From Plotosus lineatus (Eukaryota; Chordata; Actinopteri; Siluriformes; Plotosidae): 64,000 bases of DNA. Shown one piece after another: positions 48,376-60,300 of the stretch. The stretch spans positions 22,603,501 to 22,667,500 of the forward strand of contig CM045733.1 in assembly GCA_024760905.1 (NCBI GenBank), given 5' to 3'. The position numbers and the translations under genes are program-made. The first letter of the stretch is position 1. Every line of letters starts with the position of its first letter. Under the pieces are notes generated by a model. It searched no databases, was not told where the DNA came from, and was given only the letters and a program-made list of their open reading frames with translations.

Positions 48376-51300
48376 CTGTAAAAAAAAAAATATTGCAGTT
48401 GGTGAGTCATAACATATTGAACATATTGTCTCAGACACTTTCGGTGAACTCGCAACTTTCGGCCAACTGTGCGAGTTTCACCACAAAGATAAATCTGGCA
48501 TCATGCAACTAATCAAGTGAGGACATGAGTCAGCCATAACCAGGAGCTTGTTTCCACAGTAGTAGTCAACAGTCAACAGCTCCTCCGAATTCTCAACAGA
48601 ATGTTATGTAAGCAGCTCTTACTTACCTTGGTGCGGCCCTGATGATGTCATCAACACGGAGAATCATCTCAGCTGCCTCTGCGGCACTGAGCAGCACCTG
48701 CCTCTTCACCTGGAAGCTCTCTGTGATGCCCAGCTCAGCCATGTCACCAACAGTCCCCTGCGTCATGTCTAAACACATGCAGGGTTAAAGGTCAAAAGGA
48801 GCTTTATAGAGTGTGCATAACTCGCTATTTTTTTCAAGAAAACATAAACTGATCAGACATATAAGTTGCTATAATGCTAATCACTACATGCATGTGAGAC
48901 ACTATGCCGAAAACTCACCCAGACCAAAAGTGGTCTTGCTCTCCTCGTGAGCTGCTCTCAGTTGAGCTACAAGATCTGCACTGTCGTAACCTGCATTATC
49001 TGCAATGGTGATGGGCAGCTAGGAAACAAAATGTGCATTAGACCAATCAGTAGTGGGAACAGAAAATATTTCTCATTTCAAAACCGTACAAATTAATCCA
49101 GTCTGCCACCAATGATTCCTCAATTCTGAAAATCTTAGTATGTTACAGGTCTGACCCCAAAATATCATTAAGTACATCATGCAAAAAAAAAAAAAAAAAA
49201 CCTACAAAGAACACAAAATCAGGAATCTGAATGTTTGCTTGGTTAATAAAAATAGAAAAATTATTCTGAGCTGTTCTTCAAAAAGCAGACAGCATTACAT
49301 TCACCCTGTTGCTTTACCCATCTGTACCATATCTACTCTTAATCACAACTTTCTTCTTTTAAAAATAGACTCTATATATATCTATATACACATACGCTGT
49401 ATACATTTAATGGTCTTCGAGAATGAAGAGCAAAGAAAACCCTCCAATGTGACTCTGTGATAATGAACCCACTAATTATCGAGCAGCTCTCACCACTCGC
49501 AGAGCTTTGGCGAAAGACTCCATGGCCACGGCTTCCTTGCCTGGGGTTCTGTTGGCCAAATCTGTGACTGCTTTAGCCATCAGCATCTCTGAACAACCTA
49601 TGAAAAACGGAAATTTTTCATAATTGGGTAAAATTATTGAAAAACTTTATATAAAAGAAGCTTGTCTAATCGCAGGGGTGTCAAACACATTTTCTTTTAG
49701 GGCCACATCACAAAAGTTCTAGATCACAAAGGGCTGAATAATCACTGAACATCCATTTCAAAAGGGCATGAAATTAAATCTGCAGGGCAAAATGATTACT
49801 TTAGGCATTTGTTCTCTTGTCCTTTTTACACCTTCCTTTTCTGACGACTCACAATCTTTCTTAGGTCATGAATAACTAACTAGCTGTTAACTTGAAATAT
49901 ATGATGGCCACCTAGTGGAAGGATGATGAATTACTTTTCATGGTCAATGCAAAGAATGTATAAATCATTTTTTAAAAGCCCTCACGGGCAACATAAAATT
50001 AGTTGGTGAGCCATATTTGGCCCATAGATCTCGAGTATGACTACATTTTATAGTAACGCCCAATACATGAGCATAACAGTTTGAAGGGAAATGTAAACTT
50101 GGACTTACAGTGAGAATTAATTCATAAAAAAGAAGAAACGACAACTGGTATGATCGAGCTCTCCACATACCTCCACCATAGACTGTGCGAGTCTCCTTAA
50201 TGGTCTGAGCCAACACACACAATGCATCATGAAGAGACCGCTCAGCTTCATCCAGAATCTGTTGTGTTGCTCCACGCAGAACAATTGTGCAGGCCTCGCC
50301 TAGCAAGACAATAAATACATGAATAGTTATGTGTCACCTATAAAAGCTACTCTGAGAAACTATATTTACATAGGAAGAGATGGTTTAAAATGCAATTCAT
50401 GGCAGTAAGGCTTCCAACAGATTTAAAGATGAGGAATGTAACATTCAATGCAACGTCCAACTGTTTAATTTTAAATATAACTAAAGAAAATATAACTGAT
50501 GATTGTTCATAATCGGTTCCAGTGCCAGCTATGTATGCATGTATAAAACTACTTGAGGCCACCTCATAACGGATATGTAGTTTTTACGATTCAGTTTTAT
50601 TTTCCAGACATGAAACATTACAATCTGCTCCTTTCATTTCTCAAACTAAAAAAAGCTCATAACCCTCACAGCTGCCTTTTCTGATCAACCCGTTATTCTC
50701 ACTATTTATGTGTTCAGTGACCGCAGACAACCCAGATTACAAACCCGAACTGTGACTGTACAAAACTGAAAACTCACATCTACACAATAAATGTCTCAAT
50801 TACAATACAATCATAACCCTTAGGAATAACATTCATGAGAACCAGTGCAGAGTCTGTATAGATACCTACCCATTTCCACACCAGAGAAATGGATGAGTGT
50901 GTCCTCTCCAATCATAACCTCTTCAATGAGTTTGCAGTGACCCAACTTTACCAGTTCAGGGTGGTCAAAGGTGGATGTAATCTCTCCTCCTATCAAAGAA
51001 AGCAATCAAGTGTTTAGAGGTAAAGCAGCAGACAATTCTTTGTTCAGTTTTAATTATAAAACAACAAAAAAACCCACAAGAAAATACACCGCTGATTTTT
51101 ATTTAACTACAATGGCAGTGTGCATGCAACTACAGTTGTACCATGACATACGAGTGTCTTTTATAATGAATTTTCCATGATACAACATTCGATCCCACCA
51201 AAAATCAACCCCATCCAAAGAGCAAAATTTTGATTTATGAGCTCTGCTGGCGAAATGGCTTTTCCAGGCTGATTAGCCTTGTATTCTTCCACGTGTATTC

Positions 51301-54300
51301 CTCCGCAGTCCGAGAACACCTTGTGCAGTGCTTCTCAATTATTTTCCGTGATGCCCCCTATAGGAACAAAAAAAAAAAAAATTTGACGCCCCCTCGGTGC
51401 CCCGCACATGACTGTAGTGTTTACTGCACTTCATATAGTTTGCTCGGTGTTTTTCCGCTACACCATAGGGAACACAGTGAGCACCCACTGCCACCTACTG
51501 TAGAGGACGCACAATTACACTTAATCCTATTACAGTATGGCAAAAACCATGTTCCCCAAGGTCATAAAATCCCCCCCGGCCAGGGCATCAAACCACGCCC
51601 CACTATTTAAGAAGCAGTGGCCTTGTGGGAGCGTACCACGAGCCTTTCCTCACTGGCATTCGTAATGTGCACATGCACAAAATTCTCTTCCTTCTCTGTT
51701 AAGCACCACCTCATGCCTGCCCACGTGACATCTTCACCGCAGTCAATGTTCGGAAGGGTTAGTTGACTTATTGTTAATTCTTGTTTTATTATTAATGTTA
51801 ATGTATATGTATTATTAAATATTTATTGTTTTTACATGTTTATGTTTAATACGTTAGGTCAAATATACTAGTCCTCAAAAAATTAGCTTGTGATAAAGTT
51901 CATTATTTTCTGTAATGTACTGATAAAAATTACACTTTCATATATTTTAGATTCATTACACACAACTGAAGTAGTTCAAGCCTTTTATTGTTTTAATATT
52001 GATAATTTTTGCAAAAAAGTAAAGAAGGATGCTTCGATAGCGGCCTTAAGCTCATGCACAGTGTTGGGTCTGACGTCAGGAGAGTTGGCAGGCCAATTGA
52101 GCACAGTAATACCATGGTCAGTAAACCATTTATCAGTGGTTTTGGCACTGTGTGCAGGTGCCAGGTCATGCTGAAAAATGAAATCTTCATCTCCATAAAG
52201 TTTTTCAGCAGATGGAAGCATGAAGTGCTCCAAAATCTCCTGATAGCTAGCTGCATTGATCCTGCCCTTGATAAAACACAGTGGACCAACACCAGCAGCT
52301 GACATGGCACCCCAGACATCACTGACTGTGGGTACTTGACACTGGACTTCAGGCATTTTGGCATTTCCTTCTCCCCAGTCTTCCTCCAGACTCTGGCACC
52401 TTGATTTCCGAATGACATGCAAAATTTGTTTTTATCCGAGAAAACTACTTTGGACCACTGAGCAACAGTCCATTGCTGCTTCTCTGTAGCCCAGGTCAGG
52501 CGCTTCTGCCGCAGTTTCTGGTTCAAAAGTGGCTTGACCTGGGGAATGCGGCACCTGTAGCCCATTTCTTGTACACGCCTGTGCACGGTGGCTCTGGATG
52601 TTTCTACTCCAGACTCAGTCCACCGCTTCCACAAGTCCCCCAAGGTCTGGAATCGGCCCTTTTTTCACTTTTTCCCTTCCCACAGACGTCCCACTGAGGT
52701 GGCTTGATACAGCACTCTGGGAACAGCCTATTCGCTCAGAGATTTCTTTCTGTGTCTTACCCTCTTGCTTGAGGGTGTCAATGATGGGCTTCTGGACAGC
52801 AGTCAGGTCGGCAGTCTTACCCATGATTGCGGTTTTGAGTAATGAACCAGGCTGGGAGTTTTTAAAAGCCTCAGGAATCTTATGCAGGTGTTTAGAGTTA
52901 ATTGGTTGTTTCAGATGATTAGGTTAATAGCTCGTTTAGACTACCTTTTCATGATATGCTAATTTTTTGAGATAGGAATTTTGGGTTTTCATGAGCTGTA
53001 TGTCAAAATCATCAGTATTAAAACAATAAAAGACCTGAACTATTTCAGTTGGTGTGCAATGAATCTAAAATATATGAAAGTTTAATTTTTATCAGTACAT
53101 TACAGAAAATAATGAACTTTATCACAATGTGCTAATTTTTTGAGAAGGACCAGTGTAAACCGATGCCAAGTTTCCACATTTATATGGAGAAGTTCCATGT
53201 TTTATTGTCATACAAAGAACAATGGAACACCACTATCAGCAATGAAATTCTTGGACTCCGAACCCTTCGATATTACACATTAAAAAACAAGTACTGCACA
53301 TAAAAAACAACAGTATGCAGGGTCCGAATTTATTTATTTGATGAGCATAAATGATTAATTATGGCTCTCTTCACAAGTCTGCAATCCTTCACCTACGTAC
53401 CTGTGACCAACGCCAGTCGCTCCACTCCTGCAAAGTCAGCATGCTCGATGGCCATGACACCAGCAGCAGCAAAGAGCTGCTCGGGGTAGTTATAGATCAG
53501 CTGTCTGGAGAATCAGAATACTTTATTGATTCCAGGTGAAATTGTGTTGAGAAGAAAATTTAAATCAAAATGTTCCCACTCCAAACCAAATGTCTAATTT
53601 CCCGACTTCACAGACTGAAGATTACATTTTTTGGCCAAAAATGAACAGCAGGCCCCTCTTGTGCTGAGGAGGTAAAAAAAAATAAAAGGAAAAAAGGGCG
53701 AAGTATTTTAAGCCCATTTTGATTAGTGAGATTTACTAGTTCACAGAAGTTTTCAGCCAAAACTTGCTACAAATTCCTTAACACTCAACAAACAAACAAA
53801 AATAACCTATGATGAAATCTCCTGACTTTCCATGTCTGAACTTGACTCTTTATTCCAGAAAAAACCCAATTAATATCCCCTTGCAAGTGGCATAATCTTC
53901 AAATACTAACCAACTGTTGATCATTTTACAAAGCTGATTTGAGCACTGATTAACTGGAGTTTTCAGTGGTCAGTTATCAAGAATATTATAACAGACCAAC
54001 CAGAGCTGAGTATTTAAATTACCTCTGTGAAAAAAAAATTTAAATGATATTTTTAGTGTTTCGACACATGTTATAAATGGAAGAAATAAAATCCTTTTTA
54101 GGCAGGATTTAGGCCCTGCAGTGAAGTGGTGGCTTAGAGGTGAATGTGATGTATTATTAATCCAAAGGTGCCATCCCTTTCTCGGGCCCTTGAGCAAGGC
54201 CCTTATGGCTCAATTGCACCGCTGTATCAAAATGAAAATTTTTAGGTCGCTCTGGATAAGAGTGTCAGCCAAATGCTGTACAGGGATCCCTCACTTTCCA

Positions 54301-55402
54301 CGGTTAATGGAAACCGAGACCCCCCCATTTCCATGAAGTAGAATCAACCCCCCACCCCGACTGACGTATACGTATATATGTGTATATCATCTTTTCTTTT
54401 CGGCTTTTTCCCTTTTCTCGGGAGTCGCCACAGCGAATCATCTGATTCGCACATTTGATTTGGCAGAGATTTTTACGTCAGATGCCCTTCCTGTCACAAC
54501 CCTTTTAGCAAAGGACAGAAACACGCTGATGGCTTTGCAGCTACTCTTTTCGAAAGTCAGCAATGGTTCTTTTACATGCCTCTCACCATAGACAGTGAGA
54601 GACATGGCCCGCCTTTGATAACCCGGTTAGCTACACTGGGGGGACAGTGACAGCCTTTGTGGGGACTCGAACCCCCAACCTTAGGATCAGCGATCCTAAG
54701 CCCTATCCACTAGACCACCACTGCCCCATATATATGTGTATATAATATCAATAAATGCATATTCAACACTATAAATGCTTATAATAACATTCAAACAATG
54801 TATAAAATGGAAATAAAATATAAATACAGGGATCCCTCGCTACTTTGCGCTTCAATGTGGCTCCAGTGTATCGCGGTGTTTTATTTTTTAAATATTCATC
54901 GAATTAAAAAATAAGGAAATTAAGGAAGAATAGGAGAAAAAGTTAAGGAAAATGCTGCAAAAACAAGGCCAATTATGCAAAAAAAAAAACCCCACAAACT
55001 AACAAAAAACACCCCAAAATCTCCCATCAAAACTAGTTACATTGTTGTGAGGTGTTGTGCATGTGCATCTGCATGCATGCACGCGCACGTCCGTATGTAT
55101 GTGTATTTATATTTTATTTACATCTTATGCTTTATTTTTGAATGTTTAATTGTTATTATAAGCATGTATAGCATTGAATATGTATTTATTGATAGTATAT
55201 ACACAAATACATGCACGTATACGTCAGTCAGGGGGTGTGTGGAGTTGGGGGTGATCCTACTTCGCGGATTTCAGTGGTCACGTGGGGATCTCGATGGTCA
55301 CGTGGGGACCTCGGTCCCAATTAACCGTGGAAAGAGAGGGATCTCTGTACACACACAGACGCATGCGCACACAGATATCCCCCCACGCGCGCGCACACAC
55401 GC

Positions 55403-55447
<45 letters not shown>

Positions 55448-57247
55448 TGCTCGCGCAGTTTTGTTGGGGGGTTTTGGGTTGGTTTTTTTTGTTTGTCGGG
55501 GGGGCTTGGATAATTGGCCATTGTTTTGCGGCATTTTCCTTAACTTTCCCCCTATTTTTCCTTATTTTTTTATTTTTCAATGAATATTTTTTTTTAAAAG
55601 CCACGATGCGCTGAAGCTATAAAAACTGAAGCACGAAGTAGCGAGGGATCACTGTTAATGAATTAAAATGAGTAAATGAATACATTTATTACATATTTTA
55701 TGGTGATATTTTATAATAGGCCACTGTAATGAGCAGGACAATGTACAGAGACAAAAGTGGTAACTGAAAAACAAATTCCTTATGGGTGATATAGTACCCC
55801 TCCTCTGCTTGTCAGATCCTGATCTCCTTTCAGGGTTTATCTATTAATAACTACCAACTTGATATAGGTTCTTTCTTATATAAAACCTAAAATTTGATTA
55901 AAACACTCATATAAACACTAATATACTTGAGCTGAGACTCTGCATACTCCATTTTGTTGTCCAAAAGCTAATGTGATATGTGTGTGCTTAGTGAACACAT
56001 TTTACCTGTTGATGAAGCAGTTAATGCCATGCTTCAGAATGCGGTCAACTTTTTCCTTCATCTTCTCTTTCTCTGCTAATTCAATTTCTGCCACTTTTGC
56101 TGTCGAGTCGACGCGCACCCTAGAGCCAAAGATCTACAAAATACACAGATGAGCATTACTATTAAAAAAAGTGTGCATTTCCAGATAAAAACAATGGCTA
56201 CAGATGTAAAGCTGTACCTTGATCTTGTCTGTGTCCATGCCAGTGTTAGCAATAAGGATGTTTGCATTCTCTATCCTTTTGGGCTGATTAACACCGATCT
56301 TCTTGTCAAGTAGGAATCCTGTGAAAAGAGATGTGTATTAAAACACCAACCCAAATCTAAAATTCTTATTTCATTACTTTTAAAAACAAAACAAACAAAG
56401 CAAAACAATAATTCACACCTTCATCCAGGTAAGAGTCGGTAAGGCTGCCTCCCAGCTTCTTAATCACATGGATGGCCTCCAGGTTGCCAGATCCCTTCAG
56501 CCGGAGCACTGCCTGCACAGCCAGCTTGGCAAAGTGATCCTTATGATGAGTGAGCAGTTTGGATGACAAAGTGGTGCGTGAGATATTCAACAGATCCTCC
56601 TGGAATTTTGCCTGGTCATTACTGCAAATGAGGATAAACATAATTAAGTTACAGGGTTTTGGATGTGGTTATACATTGGTACCTCACCTTACAAAAGTCT
56701 CACCAAACAAAAAATGCAGGTTACGAAAAGCATTTTCCAAAATTTTTTGTCTCAGGATACAAAACAAGTTCATGTTACGAAAGCGCCAATTTAAAAATTC
56801 AAATATGCCCTGTCCAAGATGACGTCAGGTGGACCTGTCGAATATGGCACTTGAGTGAAGGCGACATTAAAACGCACCATTCAAACAATACACGAGCTGC
56901 TCTCCCATTAATGACGTTCAAACATCCCACCCCAATGGCCTCCCATTGGCTAACAACTGAGCTATCGTTCATGTCTTCTTCACTCAAGTGCCATCTTGGA
57001 CAGGTCCATCTGAAGCTATCTTGGACAGGTACGCCATCTTGACCTGACACCATCTTGGACATCATTGCCTAGGAGGAATGACACATCTACCTCCCATTGC
57101 CTATTATAGAGCTGAATCCACCATGATGCTTTTCGTGAAAAGAGCTACAGTTGTTTTATGCTTGATTTCTTGACTCCGGCTTTAAACCTTCCACAAACAT
57201 TTGTAAGATTATAACTCTGCTAAGAAGACACGGTCAACGCGCGTGCA

Positions 57248-57309
<62 letters not shown>

Positions 57310-60300
57310 TGAGAAGAAGAAACGGGCTCGAGTGATATCACAAAGGAATATGGCAAACCAGTCTACCATCGGTATGATATTGAAGCAGAAGGAGGTCTTA
57401 AAGGTATGCTTTTATAATTTTTAAAGGGTTTAGGGGGTAATATTGGGAGCCTTGGAACGAATCACGCATTTTACATGTAAAATGCGGTTCAACTTACAAA
57501 AAATGCAGGTTACAAAAAAAGATCTGGAACGGATTAATTTCATAAGGTGAGGTACTACTTGATTTAATTTTATATAAGCAGAACAGCAACACATCATATG
57601 TTCATTTACTATTGTGCACGATATATATGGTGCAATACCAGAGAAACTTCTTTTAACACTTTCTCAGGAAATGTGTTAAATTTTTTTGTTACAAATCCTG
57701 TCACTTTCACTAAATAATTTGTGTAATATTAGATAAAGTAAAAAAGAAATATATTTAATCAATTGTTACATGAACAATGAAAATCAGTACACATACATAC
57801 ATCAGGGATCCCAGCAAGGTTTAGGAAAAAATAGAGGAAACGGGTTCAGAAATAGAGGAAATGAAATATTTCAGCTGGGGGTCAAGGAGGCAGATATTAT
57901 AAATAATTATCACGTTGGCGAGTAAAAATGGTGGAATTCCGCTAAATAGCGGAGATCTGGGATCCCTGATACATACACACGCAGACAAACACATTATGTA
58001 TGGTCAGAGACTGGAAAATTAAAGCAAACATTAGCATATTTTCAGTGAGATGGTGAGAAATTAAATGTTACCCATGGTCCACTGCAGCCCCCCTCAGGGC
58101 CTCTCGAGCAGCCTGTGTGGCCTTCCTCCAACCCGCGATAATGATTTGAGGATGGATCTTCCTGGCAATCAACAACTCTGCTTCCTAGTGCACAATAAAC
58201 AATCACCACTGAGTCACTTTGACATCAGGTAAAAAAAAAAAGGGTAGGAATCTAACCCAATTTTAAAGTGCTTTTGGAAAAGAATATAAAACTTATTATT
58301 CTATTACATGCTACTGCTAATGGTTTTCCTTATGGTTTAAAAACAAAAATATATTAATGATTACTGCAAAGTAATGGTGTAGTCTGATAAATAAATAAAA
58401 ATACAGAATCAGGCAACTATTCAACAAATGCAAAGTAAGTGGTTCAACAGTTCTTAGAGATGCTTCATGTCCATGCCTCACCCTTAGCAGTTCTGCTGCC
58501 AGCACAGTGACAGAAGTAGTCCCGTCTCCAACCTCATCGTCTTGCACTTTTGACATATCTGAAAATAAGACAATGTAGGGACTCCTATAATGTTATTATA
58601 ATACATTTTTCCATCTTCATCTGCAGTAAACTAGATAAGAAAAAAAAAGTATTTGGACCAGTCATACACATACATATACTCACAAAAGTGTGTGTGTATA
58701 TTTATGTATCACACACATCAACACACACCAATCAATAAATTAGAATACCATCCAAAATTGAAAATTAAATTATTTCAGTTCGAAAAGTGAAACTATGCAT
58801 ATTATATTGATTTATTAAATACATACCGACATATTTCAAGAGTTTGCTTTTAATTTTGATGATTGTAATAAAAAGCTGACGAAAAACCAAAATCCAATAT
58901 CTCAGACACTCAGAATATCGGAGTCTCACAGTGTCACACTGCATTCAGATAATTAACTCAAAAGATCTGTAAAGGTCTTGGACTTGACAGTCGTCCAGAA
59001 GACAATCACTGACACCTTGCATATGGAGGGTAAGCCACAACAGATCATTGCTAAAGAAACTGGCTGCTCATAGAGCGTGATCCTTAAGCACATGTATGGA
59101 AAGTTAAATGAAAGGAAATAAATATTAGAAAGAGGTGCACAAGCAGCAGAGATAACCACAGCCTTAGGAAGTTTGTAAAATGAAACCCATTCAAGAATTT
59201 GGAGGAGATTCACAAGGAGTGGACTGTTGCAGCAGTCAATGCTTCAAACCACTCCTGAACCAGAGCCAATGTCAGAGGTGTCACCCAGGCTAAGGACAAA
59301 AAACCCTGGACTGTTGCTCAGTAGTCCATAGTGCTTTCTTTCAGATGAAAATAAATTTTGCATTTCTTTCGAAAAGTAAGGTCCCAGATTCTGGAGATAG
59401 AAAGCAAGGGCACAGAATCCAAGTTGCTTGAGATCTAGTGTAAAGTTTCCCCAGTCAGTGGTGGTTTGTGGAGCCATGTCATCTGCTTGTATTGGACCAC
59501 TGTATTTTCTCAGGTTGGCCAAGAATATCTACTAAGAAGTCTGAGATCACTTCATGCTTCCCTCTGCTGACCAGCTTTGTGAAGGTGCTGATTTCATGTC
59601 CCAGCAGGACTTGGTACCTGCCCACACTGCCAAAAGTACCAATTCCTGGTCAAGAACCATGGTATCCCTGTGAGTGATTGGCCAGCAAACTCAACTGACC
59701 TAAACCCCATAAAGAACCTATGTGGTATTGTGAAGAGAAAGAAACGAGACACTACACCCAACGCTGCAGAAGATTCGATGGCCGCTATCAGAGCATCCAA
59801 AGCTTCCATCACATTCCAGCATTGCCACAGACTGATTGCCTCCATGCTATATCGCATTGCTGCAGTAATTTATGTAAAGTGCGCTCCTACCAAGTATTGA
59901 GTGCTACACATGTTCATGCTTAAGTAATCCAACATTTCTTTTTAAACCCCCCCCCCCCCCCCCCACTGGTCTTGATTGTTTTTTTTTCCATCAAGTGTTA
60001 ATTATAAAGCATAAAAATTAAAAGCAATAAACACCTGAAAGTCAGTCTTTGTTTAATATTTCTACATAATATAGCTTCACTTTTAGAACTGAAGTATTAA
60101 AACAAATCACATTTCGGATGATTCTCCAATTTACTGAGATGCACTAGGATACTGCGAGGCGCTTCACCGAATGTAGGCGCTTGTCGCAAGTGACGTATGG
60201 TGCTTGTGAGACAAAGCGCGGCTTATCTGGACTCCCGATCTTTCAAGTGAGTAAGTGCGCATTAAATACTTGTTTAGTACTCAACCTTCACTTGCTCACT

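Larger units (their letters stand above)
54281..55656. mobile_element. Cluster of MITE family F copies in palindromic arrangement
   Basis: A reverse partial copy (54281-54828, holding a SINE A) is followed by a forward copy from 54829 (CAGGGATCCCTCGCTACTTT) to about 55349 (GAGAGGGATCTCTG). After a (CA)n tract comes a reverse partial copy to 55656 (GTAGCGAGGGATCACTG). The outer halves are inverted repeats of each other. In a cct2 intron. Confidence 0.75.

Noticed and set aside
54975..55614. 202-codon frame with Thr-His repeats
   Set aside because: It crosses MITE F copies and a (CA)n run; low complexity.
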